Source of the DNA: Lacipirellula parvula
GTDB lineage: Bacteria > Planctomycetota > Planctomycetia > Pirellulales > Lacipirellulaceae
Length of the DNA stretch: 64,000 nt
Direction: 5' to 3'
Assembly: GCF_009177095.1 (NCBI RefSeq)
Contig: NZ_AP021861.1
Span: forward strand, 868,001-932,000
Each line of letters opens with the position of its first letter. Within the stretch, counting starts at the first letter, position 1. The notes beneath the pieces were generated by a model. That model saw nothing but the letters and a program-made list of their open reading frames with translations. It did not search any database and was not told where the DNA came from. Below are positions 33,908-43,623 of the stretch, in pieces. A program made the translations under genes and the position numbers.

Positions 33908-35824
33908 TTACAGTTGGAACTGAGCGACCATGCTGCGGAGTTGTTCCGACAGAGCCGACAATTCCGAACCAACCACTTGCGTCTGCGAAGCTCCTTGAGC
34001 AGTCTGCTTCGCGGCCTGATCGACGCCCACCATGTTGCGGGTGATCTCCGCACACGCGGAAGCCGACTCGGTGACGGCGGTCGACACCGTGCTCGCGGCA
34101 GCGGCCGTTTGGTTGACGTTCGACGCGATCTCGCGGGTGGTGATGCTTTGCTCTTCCACCGCGGCGGCGATCGTGGTCGACGCCGAGTTCACCCGTTGAA
34201 TCGCTTCGCCGACTTCCTTGATCGAGCGAACCGCTTCGCTGGTCGAAGCTTGGATCCCTTCGATACGGCTGCGGATGTCTTGCGTGGCGCTGGCGGTTTG
34301 CTTGGCCAGTTCCTTGACTTCCGTGGCGACCACGGCGAAACCCTTGCCAGCTTCGCCGGCGCGGGCCGCTTCGATCGTGGCGTTCAAGGCCAGCAGGTTC
34401 GTCTGCTCGGCGATGTCCTGAATCACCTCGATCACCTTGCCAATTTCGTCGGCAGCCGAGCCGAGTTGGCCGATCGTCACGTTGCTCGAGTCGGCGAGCT
34501 GGGCGGCCGTGTTGGCGATCGCCGAGGTCTGGCCGGCCGTCTTGGCAATCTCGCCGATGCTGGCGGTCAGCTCTTCGACGGCGGTCGAGACGTTCTTCAC
34601 GTTCGCGGTCATCTCTTCGGTCGACGCGGCCATGTTGGTCATGTTCGTCGACATTTCTTCCGCAGCAGCGGCCACCGTGGCGGCTTGGCTGTTGGTCTCT
34701 TCGGCGCCGCTGGCGAGTTGCGTCGCCGTGGCCGAAAGTTCGGTCGAGGTGGCGGCCAATTGGTTGGCGTTGTTCGTCAGCCCGCCGAAGACATGCCGCA
34801 GGTTTTCGCCCATCGCGTTGACGGCGCCGGCGATCTTCGTGAACGTCCCCCACACTTCGCGGGTGTCGTCATCGGCCGCGGCCACGTCGTACGACCTGGT
34901 GAGGTCGCCCGAGGCAACCGCGCTCAAGACGGTCGAGACCTTCGTCACTTCCGCTTCTTGGTAAGCGGCCAGCTTCGCCGTGCGAGCCAAGGCCCGCTCC
35001 GCAGCGTGCTTCTGCTCGGTGACGTCGGTGGCGTATTTCACGACCTTGAACGGCTTGCCGTTGAGGTCCATGATCGGATTGTAAGAGGCTTGAATCCAGA
35101 TCTCACGACCACCCTTGCCAAGCCGCTTGTATTCAGCAGCTTGGTATTCGCCGCGATTCAGAGCTTCCCAGAAGGCGCGGTACTCGAGCGACTGAGCGAA
35201 GGCCGGCTCGCAGAACATGCGGTGATGCTTCCCCTTGATCTCGTCGAGCGAGTAGCCGAGGCAAGCGAGGAAGTTGTCGTTGGCCTCGACGATCGTGCCG
35301 TCGAGATTGAAGGAGATCACCGCTTGAGCCTTGCCGATGGCGGCGAGCTGCCCTTGGTAATCGGCGTTCTGCAACTTCGCAGCGGTGACGTCGGTGGCGT
35401 ACTTCACGACCTTGAACGGCATGCCAGCAGCGTCGAAGATTGGGTTGTACGAAGCTTGAATCCAGATCTCGCGGCCGCCCTTGCCGATTCGCTTGTACTC
35501 GGCTGCTTGGTACTCGCCGCGATTAAGGGCGTCCCAGAAGGCGCGGTATTCGGCCGTCTGAGCGTAGCCGGAATCACAGAACATGCGGTGATGTTTGCCC
35601 TGAATTTCGTCGAGCCCGTAGCCAAGGCAGCTCAGGAAGTTTTGGTTTGCCGTGATGATCGTGCCGTCGAGTTCGAACTCAATGACGGCCATCACCTTGT
35701 TGATGGCGTTGATCTGGCCGAGCAACTCGACGCTGGCGGCGCCAGACTTCGGGCTCGTCTTGGTGGTCTTCGCCTTCGATTGAGGCGCCTTCTTGGTCTT
35801 AGCGTTCAGCGTAGCGGCGGGCAT
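33908..35824 (-). CDS. Soluble methyl-accepting chemotaxis protein with two near-identical PAS domains
   Basis: 638 residues from the ATG at 35824, which has an AGGAG 8 nt upstream; an upstream start at 35878 is not needed. A Lys/Ala-rich leader (about 1-30) is followed by PAS1 (about 35-160) and PAS2 (about 160-280). Both contain [25 protein letters not shown] and [15 protein letters not shown]. The signalling domain (about 370-638) has the conserved tip [19 protein letters not shown]. There is no membrane segment, so it should sense an internal or redox/energy cue in the cytoplasm, possibly through haem or flavin bound to PAS. It is third in the operon cheA-cheW-mcp-cheB-cheR. Confidence 0.93.
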   Translation of the reverse strand: MPAATLNAKTKKAPQSKAKTTKTSPKSGAASVELLGQINAINKVMAVIEFELDGTIITANQNFLSCLGYGLDEIQGKHHRMFCDSGYAQTAEYRAFWDALNRGEYQAAEYKRIGKGGREIWIQASYNPIFDAAGMPFKVVKYATDVTAAKLQNADYQGQLAAIGKAQAVISFNLDGTIVEANDNFLACLGYSLDEIKGKHHRMFCEPAFAQSLEYRAFWEALNRGEYQAAEYKRLGKGGREIWIQASYNPIMDLNGKPFKVVKYATDVTEQKHAAERALARTAKLAAYQEAEVTKVSTVLSAVASGDLTRSYDVAAADDDTREVWGTFTKIAGAVNAMGENLRHVFGGLTNNANQLAATSTELSATATQLASGAEETNSQAATVAAAAEEMSTNMTNMAASTEEMTANVKNVSTAVEELTASIGEIAKTAGQTSAIANTAAQLADSSNVTIGQLGSAADEIGKVIEVIQDIAEQTNLLALNATIEAARAGEAGKGFAVVATEVKELAKQTASATQDIRSRIEGIQASTSEAVRSIKEVGEAIQRVNSASTTIAAAVEEQSITTREIASNVNQTAAAASTVSTAVTESASACAEITRNMVGVDQAAKQTAQGASQTQVVGSELSALSEQLRSMVAQFQL

Positions 35825-35893
35825 GGAAGTCACTCCTGGAAAACGTTGGAGGCAGATTGTTTTGGTAACGGATGTCAATGCGAGGCGATGGCG

Positions 35894-36367
35894 TTAGGCG
35901 TCGGCGCGTTGGTCGGCGAGTACCTTTTCAATGTCGAGCAGTACGAGGATGCCTGTCGGAAGCGTATGGACACCGGCGATGAACCGTCCGTCGAGATCGT
36001 CGACGTTGGCTGGGGCCGGGCTGATTTCATCGGAACGAAGCGTCAGGATGTCGGAGATGCGGTCGACCAGCAGGCCGATCGCTTCGTCTCCCGAATGGAC
36101 GATCAAGTTGCGGCGATCGCGATTGGCGACCGTGCGCGGCAGGCCGAGCACCGATCGCAGGTCGATCACCGTCGCGACGTCGCCGCGCAGGTTGATCACG
36201 CCGCAGACATATTCCGGGGCGTGCGGCACGTGCGTGATTTCGTTCTGGCGATTGATCTCTTGCACCACCCGAATATCGACGCCGAGCAGCATGTGCCCGA
36301 CGTAGAACGTCGCGAACTGCTGTTCGACGACGCCCTTCTGGCGGTTAGGCGATTTAGCGGCAACCAT
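35894..36367 (-). CDS. cheW: Chemotaxis coupling protein CheW
   Basis: 157 residues from ATG. It is a single CheW domain with typical segments (VVQEINRQNEITHVPHAPEY, GVINLRGDVATVIDLR, IGLLVDRISDIL). It links CheA to the receptor array. It lies 60 bp after cheA and 69 bp before the receptor gene on the same strand. Confidence 0.95.
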   Translation of the reverse strand: MVAAKSPNRQKGVVEQQFATFYVGHMLLGVDIRVVQEINRQNEITHVPHAPEYVCGVINLRGDVATVIDLRSVLGLPRTVANRDRRNLIVHSGDEAIGLLVDRISDILTLRSDEISPAPANVDDLDGRFIAGVHTLPTGILVLLDIEKVLADQRADA

Positions 36368-36427
36368 AAAAAACGACTCCCAAGGACGATGCGACGCGGC
36401 GTCGGCCGGCGTCGACGTAGTTCAGTG

Positions 36428-39172
36428 CTAGGCGGATTGCAGGCAGCGGCGATTGGCGCCCGCCTTCGCGCCGGTAAAGTTATGGAGCGCGGTCAACAAC
36501 TTCTCGCGATCCATCTTGATTTGGTAATCGTCGATGCCGACGTCCATGCCGCGTTGCATGTCCGAGGCGCCGGCGAGCGAGGTCAGGGCGATCACCGGCA
36601 CCTTCCCCCATCCCGAGGAATCCTTGATCCGTTGGCAGAGCTCGAAGCCGTTCATGTTCGGCATCTCGATGTCGGTGACGACGACGTCGATCTCGAGTTT
36701 CTCTTCGTTCAAGCGATTCCAAGCGATCTGACCGTCTTCGCAATCGATGACGGTGTAGCCGCGCTCTTCCATCATCGCCTTCACTTGCTTGCGGAAGAAC
36801 GTCGAGTCTTCGGCGAGCAGCACGACCGGCGCCTTGCCTGGCTCGCTCGTCGGCTTCGGCTGGTCGGCGAACCACTCGGGGTGGACGCGTTCGGCCAGCT
36901 TGAACAGATCGACCAAGCGCGTCGCCCGGTCGTTGATCACCAGCGAGCCGATGACGCCGACTTCTTGGAACGTCTGGGTGTCGACGTCGGTCGGCACGCG
37001 GCGAATGTCTTCGAGATTCGGCGCCACGAGGCCGACTTCCTTCGCGCCGATGGTAAACACGATGACGTACACCCAGCTTTGGGGATCGGTCGGTCGCGTG
37101 GCGATGATGTTTTCCAAGCGGAGCAGCGGCACGCTCGATTGGCGGTACTGCACCAGTTCCTGACCGCCAACGGCGTCGATCTGGTCGCAGCGAATCCGCT
37201 CGATCCGCGAGACGACGTCCATCGAAACGGCGAAGTGTTCCTTCGGGTGGTTCGTGAACAGGAGGACCGATTGCAAGTCGGCGTTGACGCCGGCGCCGTC
37301 GTCTCCCTTGCTCGCCATCGCCTCTTCGTGAGCAGCGCGAATTTGCTGATGGATGGCGATGCCCGCCACGTCGAGAATCAACGCCACATGCCCGTCGCCA
37401 AGGATCGTCGCGCCCGAGAGGCACGGCACGTTCTTGATGTGCCGGCCGAGGGGCTTCACGACGATTTCTTCGGAATCATGCAAGGCGTCGACGACGATGC
37501 CGAACCGCTGTTGACCCGATTCGACGACGACGATGTGCGTCGTCGCCCGTTCCCAGGCCGCTTCGCCGTCGGTCGAGCCGTCGGGGTTCAGGACGTTGTT
37601 CAGACGCACCAGCGGCAGCAGCGAGCCGCGGAGCCGCAGCACTTCAGCCGATTTGACGCGATCGAGCCGTTTACCAATCTCTTCGCGACGGAGACGCACC
37701 AGTTCCGAGATATTGACCTGCGGAATAGCGAACCGTTCGTCGCCGCACTGAATGATCAGCGACGGGATGATCGCCAGCGTGAGCGGCAGCGTGATTTGGA
37801 TCGTCGTGCCCATGCCGGGGCGGGAATCGACGTCGACGGCGCCGCCGAGCTTTTCGATGTTCGTGCGGACAACGTCCATGCCGACGCCGCGGCCGCTGAT
37901 ATCGGTGATCTTCTCAGCCGTCGAGAAGCCCGGGTGGAAAATCAAGCGAATCGCATCGCGATCGCTCAGCCGCGAGGCTTGTTCAGCGGTGACGACTCCC
38001 TTCTCAACAGCTTTCGCCCGCAGCTTTTCCGGATGAATGCCGCCGCCGTCGTCGGCGATGTCGATGCGAACTTTGCCCGCCTCGTGGTACGCCCGCAGGA
38101 AGATCGTCCCCATTGCCGGTTTGCCGGCCGCGGTGCGAACTTCAGGCCGCTCGACGCCGTGATCGATCGAGTTGCGCACGAGATGCGTCAGCGGATCGCC
38201 GATGGCTTCGAGGATCGTCTTGTCGACGTCGACCTCTTTGCCGTCCATGATGATATTGCATTGCTTGCCGAGCTTCGCGCTCAGGTCGCGGATGACGCGA
38301 GGGAACTTGCTGAAGACGGCGCCGATCGGCTGCATGCGAGTCCGCATGATCGCTTCTTGGAGTTCCGTCGTCACCTGGTCGAGCCGCGAGGCGACCGCAT
38401 CGATGCCGGCGTGTCCGTCGGCGTTCAAGGCTTGAATCAACTGATTGCGACCGAGCACCAACTCGCCGGCCAGATTCATCAGGCTGTCGAGGACGCCGAC
38501 CTGCACGCGAATGCTCGATTCGGCGGGGGCCGTCGTTGCGCCGTTCGCGGCAGGAGCCGCAGGCTGATCGCATTCGTCGGAGCGATTAGCCGCTTTAGCC
38601 GGAGCAGTGATTGGCTGTGCGGCGGGCATTTCGACGATCGGCGCCGGGGCCAGCGTTGCTTCGCACTCTTCGACGAACATCGCTTGCTCGACGAAGTCGA
38701 CCGCCGCTGTCATATCGAGTTGGCGTTGCTCCTCGGCAGAGACGGCGACGTGCGTCGTCACGGCGACGGTTTCGAGCGTCAACTGAGCGCCGGCGAAGAT
38801 ATCGTCGAGCTGGCTGACGTGTTGATCGATGTCGGCGCCTTCCGACGCGGCGGGGTCGTTCACGAGCTTCGCCAAGGCATCCGACGCGCGGAGCATGACG
38901 TCGACCTTCACCGAGTCGGGCGTCAACTCGCGGGTACGCATCAGGCCGAGGACGTTCTCCAGACTGTGGGCGAGCCGATTCACGGTCACCAGGCCGAGGA
39001 AGCCCGCAGCGCCTTTGATGGAGTGAATGCCTCGAAAGACCTGGTTCACGAGGTCGACGTCGATATCGGCCCCATTGGCTTCAATTTCGAGAAATTGGCC
39101 TTCAATGTTGCTCAGATGATCGCGCGATTCGGCGACAAATTCTGCAATCAGGTCGAGATCGTCGTCGGCCAT
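36428..39172 (-). CDS. cheA: Hybrid chemotaxis histidine kinase CheA with two CheW-like domains and a C-terminal receiver
   Basis: 914 residues from the ATG at 39172. The frame is open up to 39403, but the extra 77 residues show no homology and would consume the divergent promoter. The HPt domain has H50 (RGIHSIKGAAGFLG). The dimerisation helices begin at VGVLDSLMNLAGELVLGRN. The ATPase domain has N-box HLVRNSIDHG, G1 DDGGGI and G2 GRGVGMDVV. A CheW domain, a second CheW-like domain (from about FAVSMDVVSRIE) and a receiver with D834 (VVTDIEMPNMNG) follow. The P2 CheY-binding domain is replaced by an Ala/Pro-rich linker. The receiver suggests internal phosphotransfer or use as a phosphate sink. 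Confidence 0.95.
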   Translation of the reverse strand: MADDDLDLIAEFVAESRDHLSNIEGQFLEIEANGADIDVDLVNQVFRGIHSIKGAAGFLGLVTVNRLAHSLENVLGLMRTRELTPDSVKVDVMLRASDALAKLVNDPAASEGADIDQHVSQLDDIFAGAQLTLETVAVTTHVAVSAEEQRQLDMTAAVDFVEQAMFVEECEATLAPAPIVEMPAAQPITAPAKAANRSDECDQPAAPAANGATTAPAESSIRVQVGVLDSLMNLAGELVLGRNQLIQALNADGHAGIDAVASRLDQVTTELQEAIMRTRMQPIGAVFSKFPRVIRDLSAKLGKQCNIIMDGKEVDVDKTILEAIGDPLTHLVRNSIDHGVERPEVRTAAGKPAMGTIFLRAYHEAGKVRIDIADDGGGIHPEKLRAKAVEKGVVTAEQASRLSDRDAIRLIFHPGFSTAEKITDISGRGVGMDVVRTNIEKLGGAVDVDSRPGMGTTIQITLPLTLAIIPSLIIQCGDERFAIPQVNISELVRLRREEIGKRLDRVKSAEVLRLRGSLLPLVRLNNVLNPDGSTDGEAAWERATTHIVVVESGQQRFGIVVDALHDSEEIVVKPLGRHIKNVPCLSGATILGDGHVALILDVAGIAIHQQIRAAHEEAMASKGDDGAGVNADLQSVLLFTNHPKEHFAVSMDVVSRIERIRCDQIDAVGGQELVQYRQSSVPLLRLENIIATRPTDPQSWVYVIVFTIGAKEVGLVAPNLEDIRRVPTDVDTQTFQEVGVIGSLVINDRATRLVDLFKLAERVHPEWFADQPKPTSEPGKAPVVLLAEDSTFFRKQVKAMMEERGYTVIDCEDGQIAWNRLNEEKLEIDVVVTDIEMPNMNGFELCQRIKDSSGWGKVPVIALTSLAGASDMQRGMDVGIDDYQIKMDREKLLTALHNFTGAKAGANRRCLQSA

Positions 39173-39424
39173 ATCAAGTTTCCGTAGTTCGCTGAGGGCT
39201 CGCCGCGCTAGCACGCTCAAAACGTGCGGGTTGACGCGTGGCGAGGTTTGCGGACAAACGAAAGCTAGGTCAAGCCGGTGTATTTGCTTGCGAGATGATG
39301 AAAATTTATGCGCATCAAAACTGATACGATCGTTACCCCACAGTTCGGGGGTGGTAGTATCTTCCCACGTTATTCCGTAATAGGCATGTGCTAGGTTTGA
39401 CAATCACTCAGACATAAGCCGCGA
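39173..39424. promoter_or_regulatory. Divergent control region of the chemotaxis operon and cheX
   Basis: 252 bp between cheA (-) and cheX (+), with an AT-rich stretch at about 39290-39345 that contrasts with the GC-rich genes. It must carry promoters in both directions. No sigma-factor boxes are assigned with confidence. A TTGACA at 39397-39402 is too close to the cheX start to serve that gene. Confidence 0.4.
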
Positions 39425-39958
39425 ATGGTCCATGAGCTGATCGATAGAACCGTGAAAGCCGAGCACATCAATCCGTTCCTCAGCGCAGCCGTGGACGTCT
39501 TCTCCACGATGCTGAACTGCCAACTGCAGCGCGGTCCGCTCGCGCTGGGGACGAACTTTCAGCCGGCGCACGAAATTAGCGGAGTGATTACCCTCTCGGG
39601 GAAGGCCAGCGGCACAGTGGTTTTCAGCGTCGAACGCGAGGTCGCGCTCTGCGTGGCGGAACAAATGCTCGGTGAGCGGCCCGAGTCGCTCAACGCCGAA
39701 GTCGCCGACGCCATCGGCGAAGTGACGAACATGATCGCCGGTCGCGCGAAAGCGGGGCTTGAGCACTTGGAGATGCGGCTCGGCCTGCCGCGCGTCGTCG
39801 TTGGCAGGAACCACGCGATCGACTTCGGCAGCGTGCTGCGGAAGATCAGCATCCCGTACGTCTGCCCGTGGGGCGAGCTGACGGTCGACGTGGGACTGCT
39901 CGAGCGGGTTGAAGAGACGAGCGGTTCGGAGATCCGGTTCAACTTTGCGAACGCGTAG
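39425..39958 (+). CDS. cheX: CheX-like chemotaxis phosphatase
   Basis: 177 residues from ATG. It is a CheC/CheX-fold protein. The single phosphatase helix motif is GEVTNMIAGRAK (about residues 100-111), with the Glu and Asn that position water for dephosphorylation of phospho-Asp in receiver domains. One such motif rather than two favours CheX over CheC. It is divergent from the chemotaxis operon. No free CheY is in the window, so its local substrate could be the receiver of the hybrid CheA or of CheB. Confidence 0.85.
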   Translation: MVHELIDRTVKAEHINPFLSAAVDVFSTMLNCQLQRGPLALGTNFQPAHEISGVITLSGKASGTVVFSVEREVALCVAEQMLGERPESLNAEVADAIGEVTNMIAGRAKAGLEHLEMRLGLPRVVVGRNHAIDFGSVLRKISIPYVCPWGELTVDVGLLERVEETSGSEIRFNFANA

Positions 39959-39974
39959 CGGCCATGCCCGCACT

Positions 39975-40062
39975 CTAGCCCCGGGCTCCGCCCGGGGGTC
40001 GGTCACCACACCGCGCGCCGTTGCGTAATGTTACGCGACCCCCGGGCGGAGCCCGGGGCTAC
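39975..40062. repeat. 88-bp palindromic element, family A copy 3
   Basis: Arms 39975-39999 and 40038-40062 with a 38-nt spacer. Both arms have the CCCGGGC-TCC-GCCCGGG hairpin and are exact inverted copies of each other. It fills the convergent junction between cheX and the PVC cytochrome gene. Confidence 0.92.
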
Positions 40063-40079
40063 AAGAAACGCGCGCCCGG

Positions 40080-43000
40080 CTACTCCTCAATCTGATGCCC
40101 CGCCGCCGAATCCTCAGCCGCTTCACCAGACGCCTTCCGTCGCGAGCCAAGGAACGCCACCAAGTCGCGCAGATCGCGCGGCGACATGTACTTCATGAGA
40201 TCTTCCGGCATGGCCGAGAGTCCCTGGACGCGGTCCTCGACCGTCTCCATATCAACTTCAACTTCCTTGCCGTCGGCGTTCAGCAGCACGGCCCGCTTGT
40301 CGTCTTCGCTGCGGATGATGCCGGTGACGACCATGCCGGTGTCGAGCAGCATCGAGGTGGTTTGGAAACCCTCGACCACCTTGGCATTGGGGCGGGTGAT
40401 CGATTCGATGATCTCGCTCGGCGTCCGTTTGGCGCCGACGTCGGCGAGGCTGGGCCCGACGAGTTGCTCGCCCGGCTTTAGCGAATGGCAACGCCGACAA
40501 GAGAGCGATTCGTTCGAGAGAAACAACTCGCGACCATGGGCGCGGTTGCCGCCCGCGAGCGAGCTGGCGTAGATCTCCGCGGGGACGTCGCTGGCCGCTT
40601 GCTTGGCAGCGAATCGCTCGGCTCGCTCCACGAGCGACTTGTCGGACGACGCTTTGGCGCCGTCGAGCACCTCGAGCAGCAGCTCCGGCGGGCAGCTGCC
40701 ATCTTCGACGCGAGTCATCCAGGCGGCGATCACGTCGCGCGCCTCGGGGAGATCGATCTTCGCGAGCGTTTCGAGCGCTGCTTGCCGTTCGGCAGTCTTT
40801 GCTTGCTCGGCGGTTTGCTTAAGATGTCCCACGGCCTTTGCTGGGAACCGCTTGGCGAGCAATCGGCCCGCGGCGGTGCGGGCTGCGGGCGACTTTGATT
40901 GTAGACCGATCGCAATCACTTGTTCCGCAATCGCGTCGTCGGCGTGGTCGAGCGCGGCGATCGCGCGGGCTTGCAGCGCGCCGTCGAGCTTGGCGTCGGC
41001 CAAGAGTTTTGGCAGTGCGTTGAGCGCCGCCGGCAGGCCGAGTTCCGCGGCAACGACGGCCCCGGTCGAATCAGAGAACTCCGCCCCTTCCCCTACCGGC
41101 CACGCCGCCGCAAGTGCGGCGACTACCTCCGCTTGCGGCTGCGGGGCGAGTGGCCGCCACTGGCCATGGACCGGATCGCGCGGCGACGGTTCGGCCCAGT
41201 GGCCGACGAGGTCCCAAGCGTGCTCGCGCATCGCGGCGGGCGCCTGCGGATTGCGTGCGAACTCGATGACTTGTTTCAAATTCGCCGCGGTGCGCATCGC
41301 TTGATTCGCAGCGAGGGCGCGGCGGACCAGCGGCTCGTTGGTTGGCTTGACCTTGTTCAGCACGTCGGCCAACGCCGCGTTCGCTGCTGGAATCGGCACG
41401 TCCCAGATCTCGCGGGCCGCTTCGAGGACGACTGCTTCATCGGCGTCGTTCAGAAACTTGGCCACTTCCGCCGATTGTTGCTTGCCGAGCGCGAGCGTCA
41501 GGATGATCCGTTGCGTAACGTTGGCGTCTTTCGCCGCGGCGACGAGCGCTGCGGCCGGCTGGCTCCCCGCGAGGCCGACGACGATGCCGGTGCGGACGAT
41601 CGGGTCGCTCGCCGCGGCGTCTGTGCCGGCTGCTTTTAACAACGCGGCGAGCGCCGGTTCAAACTTGAGGGAACCAAGCGAAGTGGCTGCGGAGGCTCGC
41701 ACGCGGAGCGAAGCATCTTCGAGCAGCGCGACGAGCGTTGGACCAAACTTGCTAGGCTCTTGGTTGGGCAAGTGGCGAGCACGTCCCAAGACGCGGGCCG
41801 CTTGGTTGCGCACTTCGGCGTCGGAGCCTTGGCAGAGTTTGGCCAATTCGTTGAACAGCGCCGGCTGCTCGATCGCGAGCGAGCCGAGCGCCCAAATGCT
41901 GTGGAGCCGAGCGAGCTGGTTGGCTTGCTCATCGGCAGCGAGTTGTTGCAACGGTTGAGCGGTATCGGAGCCGATGGCGACCAGCCGTCGCTGCGCTGCC
42001 TGCCGCACGCGGAAGTTCGCGTTGCTGAGCAACGCGATCAGCTTGTCGACGGCGAGCGACGGAATCTCTTTCAGCTCACGCGCCGATTGCTCGCGTGCGG
42101 CGACGAGTTCCGGTTTGTCGTCGGCAATCCGGTAGAAGCGGCCCATGCCGGTGCCGTTCCAACCGTCGATCCAGTCGGCGACGTAGAAGTTGCCGTCGGG
42201 ACCGAAGTCGCAATCGGTGGCGAGGATGCCTTTCATGAACATCGAGTGGTCGGCCAGCTTGTAGCCGGCGCCCTGCTGTTCGAGGCGAAATCGCATGATG
42301 CCGCTCGCTGCCGCGCCGCCACGGAAGTCGGCGAGGAAGAAGCAGTTCCGGCAGTCGGGCGTCATCCCCGTGCCGGGGTAGTAGCAGAGGCCCGATGGGC
42401 CGTCGCTGATGTGGGCAATCGGCGGGACGATGCCGCGCGGCTGCTCGTCGTTTTGCGTGTGCCAAATCTTCTCGCGGTTGAACGGGCCGCGATCGGGAAG
42501 GTATTGGTACGACATCCGCCAGCCGGTGCGCATCCCTTCGACGATCTGAATGACGCGCGCGCGGTCGCCCGAGTCGGAGTTGTTGTCGACCGAGAAGAGG
42601 TCGCCATACTCGTTGAAGGCGAGCTCCTGCGGATTGCGCAGCCCCGTGGCGAACAGTTCCAATTCCGAACCGTCGGGATTGCAACGCAGCACGGAGCCCG
42701 AGTCAGGATTCGTCAGTACCCCGTTCGGCGTCTCGACATGGAGTCCGCGATCGCCGAGCGAAAAGTAGATCTTGCCGTCGGGACCTTCGGTTAGACCGTG
42801 CAGGTCGTGTCCGAACAGCGCGAAGTGAACGCCGAAGCCCGAGGCGAGCGACTTGCGCTCCTCCGCCTTGCCGTCGCCGTCGGCGTCGCGCAATTCCCAC
42901 AGATTGGGGATGCAGGTGAACCAGAGCCGATCGCCCAACCATAGCACGCCGGCCGCGGCGCCATCTTCGATCTGATTGTAACCCTCGGAGAAGATGCTCG

Positions 43001-43478
43001 AGTGATCGTAGACGCCGTCGCCGTCGCGATCTTCGAGTAAGCAGACGAGCTCACTTGATTCGGTGTAGTGGTTCAGCTTGTCGGCCATGCGGCGTTCGAT
43101 GTACGCGCGACGCTGGGCGACCGTTTGCGCGGCGAGATCGTCGTCGAGCCAATCCATGTGGTTGCGGTTGTCCTCGGTGCCATGGTGCACGCGATGCGTC
43201 TCGGCGATGAAGATGCGGCCTGCGGGATCAAAGCAGAAGGCGACTGGGTTGGCGAACAGCGGTTCGCTCGCCACGGGAGTGACGGTGTAGCCAGGTTCGA
43301 CTTGAAACGACGCGGCGGAGAGTTTGGCTGCTTGCGAGATGGGCCCGTCGCTCTGCGGTTCTTCAGCGAGTGCCTGCGCAGCCAAGCCAGCAGCGGCGAC
43401 TAAAACAGCGAAGCCTACGAGCGAAAACCAAGTGAGCCGAGCGGAAACAGCGAGCCGCATCAAACGCGAAACTTGCAT
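40080..43478 (-). CDS. PVC-type membrane-bound dehydrogenase-like protein: beta-propeller, HEAT repeats and cytochrome c
   Basis: 1132 residues from the ATG at 43478. The frame extends to 43649 but would then overlap the divergent biotin ligase, and the signal sequence begins at the chosen Met (hydrophobic AVLVAAAGLAAQALA, about residues 23-37). Residues about 50-460 form a propeller of the planctomycete PVC-type (DUF7133-like) family (GLRNPQELAFNEYGDLFSVD). About residues 480-960 are HEAT-like helical repeats. The C-terminal domain has one haem c site, C994-R-R-C-H998, with Met candidates for the distal ligand. The family is abundant in planctomycetes; its substrates are unknown, probably sugars or alcohols oxidised in the periplasm. 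Confidence 0.9.
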   Translation of the reverse strand: MQVSRLMRLAVSARLTWFSLVGFAVLVAAAGLAAQALAEEPQSDGPISQAAKLSAASFQVEPGYTVTPVASEPLFANPVAFCFDPAGRIFIAETHRVHHGTEDNRNHMDWLDDDLAAQTVAQRRAYIERRMADKLNHYTESSELVCLLEDRDGDGVYDHSSIFSEGYNQIEDGAAAGVLWLGDRLWFTCIPNLWELRDADGDGKAEERKSLASGFGVHFALFGHDLHGLTEGPDGKIYFSLGDRGLHVETPNGVLTNPDSGSVLRCNPDGSELELFATGLRNPQELAFNEYGDLFSVDNNSDSGDRARVIQIVEGMRTGWRMSYQYLPDRGPFNREKIWHTQNDEQPRGIVPPIAHISDGPSGLCYYPGTGMTPDCRNCFFLADFRGGAAASGIMRFRLEQQGAGYKLADHSMFMKGILATDCDFGPDGNFYVADWIDGWNGTGMGRFYRIADDKPELVAAREQSARELKEIPSLAVDKLIALLSNANFRVRQAAQRRLVAIGSDTAQPLQQLAADEQANQLARLHSIWALGSLAIEQPALFNELAKLCQGSDAEVRNQAARVLGRARHLPNQEPSKFGPTLVALLEDASLRVRASAATSLGSLKFEPALAALLKAAGTDAAASDPIVRTGIVVGLAGSQPAAALVAAAKDANVTQRIILTLALGKQQSAEVAKFLNDADEAVVLEAAREIWDVPIPAANAALADVLNKVKPTNEPLVRRALAANQAMRTAANLKQVIEFARNPQAPAAMREHAWDLVGHWAEPSPRDPVHGQWRPLAPQPQAEVVAALAAAWPVGEGAEFSDSTGAVVAAELGLPAALNALPKLLADAKLDGALQARAIAALDHADDAIAEQVIAIGLQSKSPAARTAAGRLLAKRFPAKAVGHLKQTAEQAKTAERQAALETLAKIDLPEARDVIAAWMTRVEDGSCPPELLLEVLDGAKASSDKSLVERAERFAAKQAASDVPAEIYASSLAGGNRAHGRELFLSNESLSCRRCHSLKPGEQLVGPSLADVGAKRTPSEIIESITRPNAKVVEGFQTTSMLLDTGMVVTGIIRSEDDKRAVLLNADGKEVEVDMETVEDRVQGLSAMPEDLMKYMSPRDLRDLVAFLGSRRKASGEAAEDSAAGHQIEE

Positions 43479-43623
43479 GGTGGCCTGTTCTGCATCTATC
43501 GGAGGAGGATCAGCAAAAGCGAGCGGCGGACCGCAAGCCAGCATTGTACTCGGGAACGTGGGGGCAAGTTCAGCCCCCAAAACGCGGTAATCGCGGCCCT
43601 GCTCGCCCCGCCGCACGTGGAGT

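Noticed and set aside
33050-39187. A 2045-codon open frame on the plus strand across cheB, the receptor, cheW and cheA
   Set aside because: It is antisense to five well-identified genes. Its translation is rich in Arg, Asp, His and Val with no domain pattern. Long antisense frames of this kind arise from high-GC codon use on the opposite strand.
39397-39402. TTGACA as a -35 box for cheX
   Set aside because: It is only 22 nt from the start codon, leaving no room for a -10 box, transcription start and ribosome-binding site.
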